From Aphelidium insulamus (Eukaryota > Aphelidiomycota > Aphelidea > Aphelidiaceae), in NCBI GenBank assembly GCA_036784855.1, contig JAZDSV010000040.1, forward strand, positions 1-64,000: DNA of 64,000 bases, read 5' to 3'. Below the pieces are notes generated by a model that ran no database searches, was not told the DNA's origin, and was given only the letters and a program-made list of their open reading frames with translations. Position 1 is the stretch's first letter. The number at the start of each line of letters is the position of its first letter. Shown piece by piece: positions 21,448-32,700 of the stretch. Made by a program: the position numbers and the translations under genes.

Positions 21448-22092
21448 ATGCTGCTGAATACTATTCTAATTGCTGTTGCGCTACTGGCCAGTGGGTGTGA
21501 TGCTAGGAAGAAACCTAAGAAGCACCCACAACTGCCAAAGCATAAGCCACACCCGCCAAAGCCCAACAAGGACTTGGAATACACGGCGTGCCAGTACGAG
21601 ATCGCGTCAAAGTCTGATTTCGCAGTGTACTCGGTGAGCAAACGGACAAAGTTGAACGTTAAAGCAAAAGGCGGCAAGACCGTGAAATACACTGACGGAA
21701 CATGGCGCGGCACATTTTTCATCAAATCATCCAAGAAAGGAACTGTTGAAATACGCTTGAAAAAACCGGAACGAGTGGCCATGCTGACCAAGTGCTGGGA
21801 TCGTGCTGGAAATCTACATGTAGATGCCAGTGGCTACACCACAAAGTGGTATGCCATCGATAGCAAAACTAAAGAACACAAGGGGTTTATCAAGTGCAAA
21901 ATATACGATGACGTGCCGTTTCTCAGCAATCCTCATTTGAAGCCGCAGCCATTGTGGGTAGGAAAGTGCACGCCGGATGGTGTCAACGACAGTATTTTTG
22001 CCGTGAAACCTTGGTCAATTTTGACCAAAGACAACATTGCCATTTGCAAGTCCAAGAAAAACTGCCGAGTAACATACGGTAAAGACTCATAA
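21448..22092 (+). CDS. Secreted basic protein of unknown family
   Basis: Single-exon, 214 aa. Signal peptide MLLNTILIAVALLASGCDA is followed by a Lys/Pro/His-rich linker (RKKPKKHPQLPKHKPHPPKP) and a lysine-rich globular region of about 165 residues with seven or more cysteines (for example CQYEIASKS, TKCWDRAG, FIKCKIYDD, GKCTPDG, ICKSKKNC). The spacing suggests disulfide bonds. No enzymatic motif is seen. The high pI and export signal fit a matrix- or wall-binding protein or an effector; this is inference only. Confidence 0.75.
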   Translation: MLLNTILIAVALLASGCDARKKPKKHPQLPKHKPHPPKPNKDLEYTACQYEIASKSDFAVYSVSKRTKLNVKAKGGKTVKYTDGTWRGTFFIKSSKKGTVEIRLKKPERVAMLTKCWDRAGNLHVDASGYTTKWYAIDSKTKEHKGFIKCKIYDDVPFLSNPHLKPQPLWVGKCTPDGVNDSIFAVKPWSILTKDNIAICKSKKNCRVTYGKDS

Positions 22093-22537
22093 GAAAGAAG
22101 GTCAAGGCTTTCTGAACCTACAATTACATTATTAAATTAATATATACTAAATGCATCCATCTGCACTTCGCTATGCCAAATTTTCATTCATGAGTCCTGC
22201 TATGAGCTGTGTCATTGAGCGCAGTGCATAACGTAGACCTTGGTGTTTATTGGCTGCAATATATATTTAGCGTCTCTGTGACTCAAAGCAATGTAACTAT
22301 TTGATGTGACTTGGGGCAAGGTTACGGGTATAAGCATCACTACTGAATAATATAACAGTGTAAGTGCGCGCTGTGTCGCATTTGGTCATGGTCGGCGCAG
22401 TAAATGCGGCGGTGCCACTGTATAAGAGCTGCATTCGTTTCAGTGAAGAAGATATTTTTGGTAAGCTTTTGACATAAATCGTATCTACTGCAATCGGTCA
22501 CTTTATGGTCCATATTAAGAAAATACCACACCTCAGC
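22093..22537. other. Intergenic AT-rich spacer
   Basis: Lies between the stop codons of the convergent secreted gene (plus) and RCC1 gene (minus). No gene, RNA or repeat family was recognised. Confidence 0.5.
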
Positions 22538-24140
22538 CTATAAACCTGCACCTTTCGGTGCTAAAAGGAACGCAATTTGTTCCTGCAACTCATCGCTTAA
22601 ATGAGCTCCGCGGCTCGAGCCTCCTAGATTCCACCAACATGAGATAACAAATGAATGCGCATCCATCGAGAGCGGCTCGATATAAGGATATACGTACCAT
22701 TTAATTGATTCCGCGTTGCTGTTGAGCTCAATCGTTACGAGTCTTAACGGAAACGCTTGGTGCAACTTTTTGTTTCCGATGCAACCGATTCCCATTTTGC
22801 AACCGATGAGCACGGGCGGTTTTGTTGTGGGCAACTGCACCGCACCAACAGGGAGGGAGTGTTTCTCTGGCAGGCGCCCGCACACGCCATGCTCATTCCA
22901 GCCCCAAGATACGACGCGGCCATCTGCAGCGAGTGCAAGGCCATGTTCGGCACCGGCAAGTATCTGAACAGGGGCCAGAGCAGCCAGGGCCGCGCATGGA
23001 GACACTGCAAGCACATGCTTGTTGCCATCACCACCAACACCGCCACACTGTCCATAGTCATTCCGGCCCCAGAAAAGAACATGACCACCGCCAGCCTGGT
23101 ACAGGCACGCCCACGACCAGCCAGAGCACAGGCGCCATGCGTCCAATGACGGTTCGGGTGACAAATCGGGCAGTATTACACGCGTCCACGCGGTGCCTGC
23201 AGTGTCCACGCCAAAGTGTCGATTCCGGCCGGCAACATACAGGCGAATGCCCAGCACCGCAGTGTCGCTGCCATTGCCATCACTGGCAGGCGACACGGCC
23301 CCGAGCAGCAGCAGCGTGTGACTGAACCCGACGGCCATGCTTGCAATGCGCCACCCATTGCCCACTTCCTCGGGCAATAAAAGTTCATGCGGCCCGTAGA
23401 GTGACGTTTCCGGTACTGGCCACCGTGCACTACTATCAACAGGCAGGGCACCGTGTCTGTTCCAGCCCCATCCGAACGCCTGGCTGACGGCCTAAGCGAC
23501 AGCATGCCTCGGGCCACTTGCAATGTCAGTCTACTGCATCAGACACCGCCGCGGGAAAGTCCACCTCGTATACGGGCAACTGCGGCACGGCTAGACTGCT
23601 GTCCGCCACAATGTGGTACCGCGAAGTAGTTGGTAAATCACGCGCGCCCAGCTGTCCATACGCATTGCCGCCGCCGCCCACATCGCAGACCAGCAATCGG
23701 CGCCGCTTATGGCGTGTCTCGCCACACAGCAGCACGCAATGCGACCATCCGCACGTCAGCTCTTGCACGGGTACGTGGTTGCTGTTGCCGTGTAACACGG
23801 GAGCGGCAGCACCGCCACCGCCGCATTCGAGCACACGGCAGTGAACTCGACCACAATCGGCGCCAAGTAACCCGCCCGCGATGCTCAGCGTTCCATCAGC
23901 GTACAGCCACACGGTGAACGTGGCACCGCCACATACATGCACCGCAGATGCTGAGTGTGAAGGGGTGTCTGCTGGAAGTACGGTTGGCACAGGCACGTCG
24001 TCGTCGCCGCGCCCCAATCCAAGCTGGCCGCCGCCATTGGATGGCCCCCATTCCATACGCGCACCAGCCACATTTGAAAAAAATTCAAGTTGAATAACGC
24101 GCCCACACGTCGCACGGATAATTTTAGTTATCATTGACAT
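22538..24140 (-). CDS. RCC1-repeat (beta-propeller) protein with a repeat-derived 5' end
   Basis: Exons 24140-23535 and 23491-22538 with a 43-nt intron give 519 aa. RCC1-type blades are seen at SNGGGQLGLGRGDDDVPVP, CGGATFTVWLYADGTL, LTCGWSHCVLLCGE, NAYGQLGARDLP, AFGWGWNRHGALPVD, VGFSHTLLLLGA, CSGWSWACLYQAGG, VLFWGRNDYGQCGGVGG, ILAGAEHGLALAADG and VVSWGWNEHGVCG. The last 85 residues no longer look like RCC1. RCC1 folds act as GEFs or scaffolds; function here is open. The first ~33 codons (ending ARMEWGP) lie in the 0.9-kb repeat whose inverted copy is at 50 kb, and the first blade starts abruptly at the repeat edge. The native 5' end therefore seems replaced, and expression is uncertain. Confidence 0.68.
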
Positions 24141-24335
24141 TGATTTTATTTATGGTCGCAGGCGCGGTGAGATGTTATCGCGTTCTAGTATGCGATTTGA
24201 AGTTATGCAGAGGATGGGTTTTGGTGGTAGTTTAAGTAACAAACTCAGACCGATTATTACCTATCTTAATGACGCAACAATGTCAGCGTTTAAGGCATGT
24301 CACTCTGACCAGGTGGCCCTTTTACTCAAGTTTAA

Positions 24336-24602
24336 TTATCGCCTTCTTTGGTGCAGAAGTATATCAATGGGCGCTTTGTCCTGGCCGCAATTGCATCCGT
24401 GCCAGTCTGCCAAGTTTATACCTTGCGCAATTAATGAATCAATGTCGAGAAGCCGTACGGAGCTATCCTGGTCTCCAACTCTCGTGTATGTAAACTTCTG
24501 ACATGCCGAAATGAACGTGCCGATATCAAGCATTACAATACATAAATTCAGCAAAACAAATGTATAACGCCAGCGATGCATGCAACTTGTGATGATTATC
24601 AA
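24336..24602 (-). CDS. Short open frame within the 0.9-kb repeat
   Basis: 88 codons starting MIIITSCMHRWRYTFVLLNL, with one hydrophobic stretch. The repeat copy at 50337-50615 keeps the start, a similar N-terminus (RWRHTLVLLNLYVVLLDVG) and a later block (DSAVRL versus DSSVRL), but has a compensated frameshift between them. The conservation may just reflect the duplication. It could be the remnant of an upstream exon of the F-box/ankyrin-like family. No function is proposed. Confidence 0.3.
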   Translation of the reverse strand: MIIITSCMHRWRYTFVLLNLCIVMLDIGTFISACQKFTYTRVGDQDSSVRLLDIDSLIAQGINLADWHGCNCGQDKAPIDILLHQRRR

Positions 24603-24852
24603 TGCTAACTCAATAATGACATTATCGAGCGGTTGTCATGGTTTGGTGACGTTAGACAGTACATGGCGCTAGTGTATTATTCCAACAATATGTAACATGC
24701 ATAGTCAACACATATCGTCGCACAGCTCGTGTAAGTTACTGCAACGTCTCGCCACTTCTTACATATTGCAATGCGATTTATGTAGCTGCGCTGTGGTTGC
24801 ATGCATTATTGATGATAGCTGTATGGTGTCACAAACTTTTGACCGGCCGTTT

Positions 24853-24951
24853 TAAACACTCAACGCTCATTGGTAGTTTAAACACTGGCTTCTCATTGGT
24901 AGTTTAAAGTTTTAAACTCTGGCTTCTGATTGGTAGTTTAAAACGGTGCCT
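24853..24951 (-). promoter_or_regulatory. Triplicated CCAAT / TTTAAAC array
   Basis: Three units of the type TTTAAACTACCAAT(G/C)AG occur on the minus strand about 30-35 bp apart. The same three units are at 49966-50048 in the inverted copy. Each unit joins an AT-rich TTTAAAC palindrome half to a CCAAT box. It lies about 0.75 kb upstream of the RCC1 start in this copy and 0.85 kb upstream of an ankyrin fragment in the other. A promoter or origin-like role is speculation. Confidence 0.4.
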
Positions 24952-24987
24952 ATATGATTAGAATCATCACTCTGGGTGAAGTGAACT

Positions 24988-25792
24988 GTGGGGGTTTATT
25001 ATGGATGATGGAATTATTGCCCACAACGCTCAAGCAAGCTGCAAGCGGTTGCCTTCATGACGGCCACAGACAAATGTGTCCTTAACCAACAAGAACTTTC
25101 GCAGACCGCTATGTTGGACCTGGGAGCAGCAGTGCACGCAAGCCGTAGAGTCACCAACTTGGTCAACGCCCCAAAACCACCAAACAAGTCCAAAATGAAA
25201 GGAAGAAAGTCGACGCCAGCTTGCCGACATTGAGCAGCATAACAACTACGCTTTCGGTCTTTGGCATTGGACAGATGATCACTGTTGCCACCACCGTGAG
25301 CAAAAGGCAAGACTACCGAAACATCCAGACAACAACCACGACCATCTTTCCAATTTGGCAAGAACAAATCCGCCGGACGATCATTCCCATGAGCCACCAA
25401 ATGACGAGGCTCCCACCGACATGCTACCCCAGCAGAATCAAATGACTGCTCCAAAACCTTAGCAACAGCCTCATGTCAATAAAACAATCGACCACCACCA
25501 GCACAAAAACTATCGTGAATACCATAAATATCTGACTCGCCAGTCTTGCATGAAGCACATGCACGAGCTTGCAGATAAATAGGATGACCAGTTCGAACAC
25601 GGAGTGCAACACAAAAAACATCCGGGGCCAGTCGTAGCGAGGTGTCAAGAGGGATGGCAGTTGTCCAAAGGGAGGCGTCTGGACCAGATGCAGCTTTCAA
25701 ACGGACTTGATTGCGACAATCTGAAACTGCAGTTGAAGTTGAGGGTCTTCTTACTCGTCTAAGAAGTCTAAGTCTAAGTAAGAATCCATCAT
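24988..25792 (-). mobile_element. 5'-truncated LINE copy with ~21-bp target-site duplication
   Basis: Same subfamily as 1-3253. The sequence atcatcactctgggtgaagtg flanks it on both sides (24965-24985 and about 25796-25816), as expected for a target-site duplication. On the minus strand 25454-25014 encodes the LINE C-terminus (RPADLFLPNWKDGRGCCLDV, then CRQAGVDFLPFILDLFGGFG), open for 146 codons. Upstream sequence to about 25790 matches 240-760 but is out of frame. No poly(A) tail is present; the 3' end is aataaaccccc. Confidence 0.8.
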
Positions 25793-25960
25793 CATCATCA
25801 CTCTGGGTGAAGTGGGAAAATTTTTCCCCCAATCACAACGTAGCGGCGAACAGCCGCTATTCCCCCTTGCACTGTGTGTGCGCTATAAATACAATGTGCT
25901 TGTCAGTGTGTCAGCTCTTTCTTTATTCAGTCGGTGAGCCGCCGCCGCCGCCGTGCTCGC

Positions 25961-26215
25961 TCACTGGGCGCACTTGGTCTGGCAGGCCTTCTTGAACGTG
26001 GATGGCAATATCTTGACGCCCCACGTCGCCGCAAAGGTCTCCATGCTGCCATTGCAGTGCTCATGCAGGCAGCGCAGCACCGGCTTCACCTGCACCTGCC
26101 GAAACTTGCATCCTGCTTGTAAAGCACCGCATGGTTGTCGCACTTGTGGCTCGCACTGTTCTTGATCTCAATATCGCTTCCACCGCCCCACACTGCAAGC
26201 AAGTTTTGCAATTAG
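25961..26215 (-). pseudogene. Cysteine-containing coding remnant of unknown origin
   Basis: Minus-strand frames read KNSASHKCDNHAVLYKQDAS and then, one base out of phase, RQVQVKPVLRCLHEHCNGSM to a stop at 25961. Together they look like the end of a small cysteine-rich protein, but the phase change has no GT-AG explanation and no start is visible. It lies just 3' of the recombinase-like remnant and may be unrelated to it. Confidence 0.3.
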
Positions 26216-26371
26216 AATGTGATCCAAATGGCCCGCGGCGATTAATCAGTTTGCCGCACAGGTCTTTGTATCGCTGCTGGTACGTCTATATGTGTTATAT
26301 AAGTCAATAAACAATTATTCAATGAAACCTGATAACCAATATTTTCCTGTGGGCCTACATGGCCTTCTCCA

Positions 26372-27384
26372 TTAGCATTGGCGAGGGTCTTGAGACGTTC
26401 CTGGGTTGGAAACAGGTATCCAGACCACCAGCGTCATTGTCCAAAACTCAAAGTCCCACAAATTGTTTGCACTGACGAGGTGGTCGCGGAGTGCCAGCAA
26501 CTCCCATGGAGTGAGTGCCGAATCGCCTTGTGCCTGGTAGTTTGCACTGTCCTTGTTGCTGCGCTTGTACACATTTTGCATCAGCACTGAGTCTCGTGGA
26601 TTGCCACGCCGCCAAATCAATGAGTGACCGCGGTGGAACTTGCACCCCTCGGTGTCTTCCTTGTCCTTGTACAGCATGACGCACGTTGGACACGTGTCTT
26701 GAAAGGGCCCCAGCTGGCCGCGGGACTCGTGTATGGCACCAATAGTCGCCAGCATTTGGTCCACGTTCTTTGGGTCGTTCCAACCCCCCTGACACAGCAT
26801 CGGCTTGCCCTTGACGTTGAGAACCGGCGTGCCATCATCCTTGAGCAGCGGTGACCCGGCCGGCAAGCGCTTAAAACGCACAAAGAGCAAAATTGTCAGC
26901 GGCAGCATTGACGGACAGAATGGCTGTGGCGGCTCGTCCAGCAGCATCAGCAGGCTTTCATAGTCGCCAATAAGGCTACAAAAGTATCTGAGACCTATGC
27001 AGCAGTGAGTGCATGTCGTGCGTGAGACGTACCATGTACCAGGCTGGTGCTTGCAGTACATCTTCTAAGTGTTTCTGGTGATAGGCCGGCTACCGGCAAC
27101 TGACACTGCCACAGTGCCCTCCGTAAGACCAAGCTCCGTGCGAAGAGCAGTGAAGCGGGCTTCGGCCAGTGCCGCAATGTCGTTCGGAACCTTGTACTGC
27201 GCATAGTTCGACAGTTTGATAGCTGCCAATGCGTCACCAGTGGCGTCCGTGGCGTCCGTGGCTGTGGCAGTCACCGTGAGTGCCAGTGCTGGCGCCTGCG
27301 GGCGTCAGCAGTGGCATACATGGTAATGCCTACCTCCGGCCAGTGTAGCTGCGGCATTGAGCTCGATTTGCGTAGCGGCGGCAT
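26372..27384 (-). mobile_element. Truncated tyrosine-recombinase-like (Crypton-type) ORF
   Basis: Start ATG 27384, with a TATA box (CTATAAAAG) at 27484-27476. Exon 27384-27334, a 38-nt intron, then 27295 onward (about ALAAIKLSNYAQYKVPNDIA, AEARFTALRTEL). A further intron or frame change near 27150-26970 leads to DYESLLMLLDEPPQPFC, GGWNDPKNVDQML, HRGHSLIWRRGNPRD and LTPWELLALRDHLVSANNLW, ending at 26372. The helix LTPWELLALRDHL with FWTMTLV resembles the core-binding/catalytic start of tyrosine recombinases. The Arg, HxxR and Tyr catalytic boxes are absent, so the gene appears cut off. Family assignment is from pattern only and is uncertain. Confidence 0.38.
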
Positions 27385-27399
27385 GTTTCAGACGATGGG

Positions 27400-27756
27400 A
27401 GAAGAATGTGAGGGAGACGCGAGGGAGACGCGCGTTTAATTAAGGGTGAAACGCGTTATTTGCACTTTATTTCACCTTTTATAGTAGATAAGACGGCCCA
27501 TTGGATCCCTGGGGTGTGCATGTGCACACGCGTAGTGAGTGAGTGAGAGGTTGTCGGTTCCAGTCTATGTACATATTTGTATGGTATGCACTTACAAATG
27601 CAATGTCCATGTGCAGCGGGGCTTGATAGTAGCGCTGTCTGAGAAGCTAGGGGTTATTTACAGTAAGAGCTTATGACTTTGCCATTACATGACGCTGTAT
27701 GCACATATAAATGCATTGTAATATACACACAAACTTCTATGGCATATATATGTACA
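27400..27756. other. Intergenic spacer
   Basis: No gene seen. Contains the TATA box used by the 27384 gene and the short palindrome gtgtgcatgtgcacac at 27514-27529. Confidence 0.45.
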
Positions 27757-28629
27757 CTACTGTCGCCGCCGCTTCGGGTCCGGCGTCGGCGTTACGGGCG
27801 AGCTGGAATCCGCAGATCGCTTCGAGTACGGGACACCGGTGATGTGTTCATCCAGCACGATATCCAGCATTCGCTGAATTATTGGCTGGTGCGTCGGTGA
27901 TAACTTGTCCAGGCACTTGCGTGCATTGATGCGGTCGGCGGCGGTGCGATTGTCGGAAATCAGGATGTCATTCAGCTGGTGGGCAAAGCTGTTGTACTCG
28001 TCGGCAATTACGGAATTGCCCGCGAATTCCACCATTGACAAATAATCAAACTTATAACTTCTCGATAATTGCTTGATACGCGTCGCGATTAAACTCTCTT
28101 CTTTGCTGGCATGTCCGCTTTTGTCGCGCTTGACGGCGTTTGTAATTATCGCCACCATATTGTCGAACATGTGGGCATTAGCGTAGTTTGGTTGTCCGCG
28201 CTTAGTTGGAGACGCCGGCATGAGGGCGAGAAAATGGGTGACGACATGCTTGCGGAAAGCTCTGATTAGATCGCGCGTCGCCAATTTGGCCAACTGACTT
28301 TCACTCCGCGTTACTCGGTCACGAAGATCGTCCAGTTCCGCGCGGAGAGTCGCACTCTCACGGCGGAGATTCGCTTCGCGATGAGCACTCTCACGGCGGA
28401 GATTCGCTTCGCGCTGAATACTCTCACGGCGGAGACTCGCTTCGCGCTGAATACTCTCACGGCGGAGACTCGCCTCGCGCTGAGCACTGTCATGGTCTTG
28501 CTGCCACAAGTAGTCACTAAGGAGGCGTAGACGTGTAGGATCGAAAATATCGGCGAAAAGGCGCGCCAACGCGTGCAGACCTCTGCGCGGCGGCATTTGC
28601 AGACACGAATGAAGAAAGAATGACGCCAT
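27757..28629 (-). CDS. Coiled-coil protein with 11-residue tandem repeats
   Basis: ATG 28629 is chosen because upstream codons lie in an inverted repeat; product 290 aa. After a hydrophobic/basic start (MASFFLHSCLQMPPRRGLHA) come about five copies of an 11-residue unit (REASLRRESIQ and variants), coded by 33-bp DNA repeats at about 28346-28490. A heptad segment follows (ATLRAELDDLRDRVTRSESQ), then a non-repetitive region with HQLNDILISDNRTAADRINA and a C-terminal NLS-like PDPKRRRQ. No family is recognised. The repeats form a continuous charged helix. Confidence 0.6.
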   Translation of the reverse strand: MASFFLHSCLQMPPRRGLHALARLFADIFDPTRLRLLSDYLWQQDHDSAQREASLRRESIQREASLRRESIQREANLRRESAHREANLRRESATLRAELDDLRDRVTRSESQLAKLATRDLIRAFRKHVVTHFLALMPASPTKRGQPNYANAHMFDNMVAIITNAVKRDKSGHASKEESLIATRIKQLSRSYKFDYLSMVEFAGNSVIADEYNSFAHQLNDILISDNRTAADRINARKCLDKLSPTHQPIIQRMLDIVLDEHITGVPYSKRSADSSSPVTPTPDPKRRRQ

Positions 28630-28684
28630 TTTAACACTCTGTGATTGGGACTGGTGATAATCAGTGATTGTTGATACGTCATCG

Positions 28685-29085
28685 CGTCCCCCCTTATCGC
28701 GACAACCTCGGGTGCAAATAACCTCGACACTGGCTCTGTTAAATGATGCGGTGCCAGTGTCAAGACCAACAGGACGCAGACAGACACAGCTTGTAGAATC
28801 TAACACGACGGTACTTGTTTGCCGAGCTGCCTTAAGAAGTCAGATGGTAGCCTGGCAACGCTACATATATGTAAGCGCAGGTCGCTATATGGCGGGACGC
28901 GATGACGTATCAAAAGTGATCAAACACCACCGATATGTACTGACACTTTGCTGCATTGTGATTGATTGATTGATTGATATTTCATTAAGCGCCCCACACG
29001 CGACAGGTCTCGCGGGCACCGCATCATTTAACAGAGCCAGTGTCGAGGTTATTTGCACCCGAGGTTGTCGCGATAAGGGGGGACG
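28685..29085. repeat. 71-bp perfect inverted repeat with 259-bp spacer
   Basis: 28685-28755 is the exact reverse complement of 29015-29085, beginning cgtccccccttatcgcgaca and ending aaatgatgcggtgcc. The arms can form a long hairpin. No target-site duplication flanks it (tcatcg versus aaatac). The spacer contains a (gatt)n run at 28957-28976. It could be a MITE-like element, a fold-back transposon remnant or a local inverted duplication. It lies in the promoter region of the 28629 gene. Confidence 0.85.
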
Positions 29086-29187
29086 AAATACTTCAACAGC
29101 TCATTTGAACGTGTGGCGTGACAAGCAAACAGGAACTGGATACGCTGAAATGTATCCAGTAATGTATTCTGTAATGTATTCTGAGTT

Positions 29188-29715
29188 ATGGCGTCCGGTC
29201 ACTTTAGACTTTTTGTACTGAAGCACCTTGGCAACGGATCAATCAAAATGAGCACCGCCGCGCAAGCATCCGCGATCCGCGGCATAATCAACAACTTGCG
29301 CAATGACAATATAATACGCACGCGTCCATACCCATCGACGCTGTACCAACTGCTGGCCGTGCTGCCACGTGATGGTGTTGGCGCCAAGCTGGTGCCGGAG
29401 AAGTGGGTGCCGTACATGCGCACCCATCCACAATCATACTACGCGATCACGGACGTCTGTTTGACGCCGGTACGTTGTGGTTGTGGTTAATGTGCCACTG
29501 AACGCGCTATATCTCTACAGGGCATGACGCAAGGCGTGGTGTGTGGCATCAAGACTTGGAATGGTAATCTATGCATATCGTTTTGTGTATATGCGTGGCT
29601 AATATGTCCGCTTATATCAATAGGCAAAGCGGAGGAGCGAACGCGTGTCATCCCGGACGAGTTAGCCACATCAGCGTGGCGCGTGTGGACAGAGAAGCTG
29701 GCACAAGAACAATAG
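29188..29715 (+). CDS. MRPS34: Mitochondrial small-subunit ribosomal protein mS34-like
   Basis: Exons 29188-29469, 29521-29563 and 29624-29715 give 138 aa; ATG 29248 would give 118 aa. The order YPSTLYQLLAVLPRDGVGAK, SYYAITDVCLTP, GVVCGIKTWNGKAEERTRVI and AWRVWTE matches the mS34 pattern (Leu-rich start, GVG, YxxT, GxxWGxxTxxGK, W). mS34 sits in the mitoribosomal small subunit. The longer N-terminus is basic and hydrophobic and could act as a targeting sequence. Its 3' end is 25 bp from the stop of the convergent coiled-coil gene. Confidence 0.65.
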
Positions 29716-29740
29716 AGGTCCAGTATTCCTGTGTGTATAT

Positions 29741-32700
29741 TTAATGGTCAAAGGGATTTTCCGCGCGGCGCAGTAGTTCATTGGTGGCTGAGAGCCACTT
29801 GGCTTCATTATCAGCCTTCAACGCAAGTACATTCTGGACTTTGCTATACTCTGTGCCAAACTCTGTGTACTCGTTCGCCAGTTCCTGCAGTAGATTTTTG
29901 AAGGCGCTACTCTCTGCGTTAACTATCCGCCCAAATAGCATGGTGCTCTCCAGCTGAACTTTGGCCTGTTCGGGGAAAAGTTTTGGAAACGAGATCGCCG
30001 CAGATAATTCTACAGGTTATATCAGCTGAATGCTGTAATCACGTACTTACTTGTTAACGACTTATTGCTATGCGACAAGCCAGAATTTCCAACATTGGCG
30101 ATGGCATCAACGAGAATCAACCAGCGAGTGCTTGAATTGTTAACCAAGAATTGAGTAAAGTCATCCTGCCATGCGGTCGGTAACGGTCGGTACATAAGTG
30201 ATACAACAATTGGCTAACCTGGACTCGCTGGGACAGTTTAGCAACATTTTCTTTCCATAGTTGGTCTACGCGGCATAAATCGCTGCGCGACGCTTCAACA
30301 TGCGTGGAATTGATTCCGCCTTTCATCAGCGAAATCAAGTCGTTGCGCGTCTTGTCTTGCTCAACTTTGGAAACAGCCTCACACGCTAGGATCTCACAAT
30401 TCCAGGTTTCACACATGTGCAACAGTTGATTCCTGTGTTCAAGTCGTATTGCATCCACGGCCGCAGCAAAAAATGCATCTAAATTCGACTTCAATGTTAC
30501 AACGTTGTCTTTGAGATCTGCACGTAAGAAGTCAGCGAAAAATAAACTTTTAACAACAACGAGCACAAACCTGACCGATGCCGTCCCAAAACTTCCTCAG
30601 ACTTTGCATTCAGTTGATGAGCCTTGTTTTCGGTGGACTCTTTTAACAGCTCAAATGTGTGGTTCAGGTGATATATACGCAGTGGATAATCTACGCGACG
30701 ATCGTACAACCGCTTTGCCGCAGCATTCACTTTTGCCATGGCACCCGCCACAAATTCTCTGGTCATGGTGCTTAGGCAGACAAGATTTTCCGAGTTGATA
30801 GGGGATATGAGAGCAGTTTCTGCCGTTAGAGTTCCGCCATCATTCAGCAAGCGTTCGGAGTCCATTGCAAGCTTTGTAAATGTCGATGTCAAGTGCGAAC
30901 CGTCAGCAGCAAGTCCATTTTCTCTTTGAAGTAGACAAACCTGCAGCTCATCAAACTGTTTAGTCGCTTGCTCGATACACTCGACCGCTGACAGAAATGA
31001 TCCCACTCCATTGCGGCGGTAGTCATTCTGAGATGTTCATGTTTATAAGGGTACAACTACATCATCTAGCATACCCTTTTTTTAATTTCTTGAGCGCTCG
31101 TTTCAAACTTTTTAAATAATCCGTCGTACACTTGTTTCCATTCTTTGCATTTTTGCTCCTACAGTTATAGTTGCATGACATTCCAATATAGCCATCACTA
31201 GTGTGTACGTACATTGATCTTGACCAGACAATCAGTTTGGTGACAGACACGGTGAAACTGCTCTTTGAGTTCTGCCGCTTGTTTCAGCTCGCCCAAAAAC
31301 AACTGAAAATCACGAAATATCAAATCGATTTCCATTGCTGTATTGTCCACCTTCATCCGATAGGTGGACACGAACGTTTTCTCGGGCACTTGAACCAACG
31401 TGAGCGCCGCGGGATCGTACTCACTCGTCAGTCGGTTCATGAGGAAAATTACACGATCCCATAGGCGCCGTTTCTGTTGATCGGCGATGGTCTGAGAGAG
31501 TGATGCTACAAGGGACTGTTCCTCAGATGCCTCAGTCGGCGCTTTATGCTGTCGCCTTCCGTCCGGTTTAAGCGCCTCAATGACTGCCATTCTCTTTGTG
31601 TACGTTTCTGCCGCAGAATTCAGCGTCTTCTCTGCCCACGTGCGAGAGTCATTGAGCGTATTGGACAGCTGCTGGTCGAGGTTGTTTAACGCAGTGACTT
31701 TTGGTGCAGTGGTTTCGGCCATCTTTTTGGCATCGCGGATCTTTTTCAGAAAGTTTGCACGGCTGTCTTGAATTGCGATGCACTGATTGTAAAAGTGGAG
31801 CCGTGACTCGATAATGAGGCGTGCGTAGTCATTCGCGATCTGCTCTTGAGCCTTCTTTGCGCTGTCAAGTGCACCAGCAGCAGCACGCAATTCAGACTCT
31901 AGCTTTCGTGCTTGTTGCTCCAGGATGAACTCGCTGCAATTCTTGGCGTTATTTGCCTTCAGCTTGTATTGCTCCGATCGTGTTTTCAGCTGCACTGTTA
32001 CGTCATTCAACCATGTTTCCATGCTGGAATTCCATGATTGCTTTGCTTGGTTGATAAGCACTTTAACATCCTCTGTCTGCTCCGGTTGGATGTTTTCCAA
32101 TGACGCCAAGCTGTCAAGTTCACGTGCTCCATCTGCCCCAGTAGTCGCTCCCGTAATTGGCTGAAGGTTTGTTGATGACTCCGCGGAAGCTTCTGGTAAA
32201 TTTTCTTGCAAGATTGTTGCCTTCTCAGCTTCATCGTTTGTGGCCGTATCCGCATTCGTGGCCAACAATGGATTAACAACTTCTTCAGGTGAATGAACGG
32301 ACGCCTCATTCGGACAAACGTCAATGATAAGAGAAACCGTACGTGCAAAGTTTGCGGCAAGTGCCTCCTGCTCTTGCTCCATGTCTGTTGTCAAGTTGAG
32401 CGTGGCTGCACGCTGCCGATCCAGTAATCCAAGCATGTCTGTGGTCGCACTCTTTAGCCGCTGCATAACCATTCCAATGTGGTTTTCAGAGTCCAGGCCG
32501 TGCTTGATTGCCTGCGATAAATCCTTCAACACCTTGTCCAACGTGGACTTTTCGACGGCGAACGCACATTCCAATTCTCGAGATGACACAGTGTGCTGCT
32601 CATCACGTTTGGCCACCGACCCAGAGAACTCAATACAGGCGCGTCTTAACGCATCGAGAACATTGGCAAGTTGTGCTACCAGTGCCGCCAGTTGTGACAG

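Larger units (their letters stand above)
24050..24962 (-). repeat. 0.9-kb repeat, inverted partner of 49957-50905
   Basis: The minus strand matches the plus strand at 49957-50905 along its whole length with scattered substitutions and indels (roughly three quarters identical by eye). Shared landmarks include a CCAAT/TTTAAAC triplicate, a short open frame (minus 24602-24336, plus 50337-50615), the words cgtgcgacgtgtgggcgcg and tcaaatgtggctggtgcgc, and the edge atggaatgggggcc. At that edge one copy joins the RCC1 gene and the other an ankyrin-like fragment. Confidence 0.8.

Noticed and set aside
28685..29085. Inverted repeat called as a DNA transposon
   Set aside because: No target-site duplication and no transposase; left as an unclassified inverted repeat.
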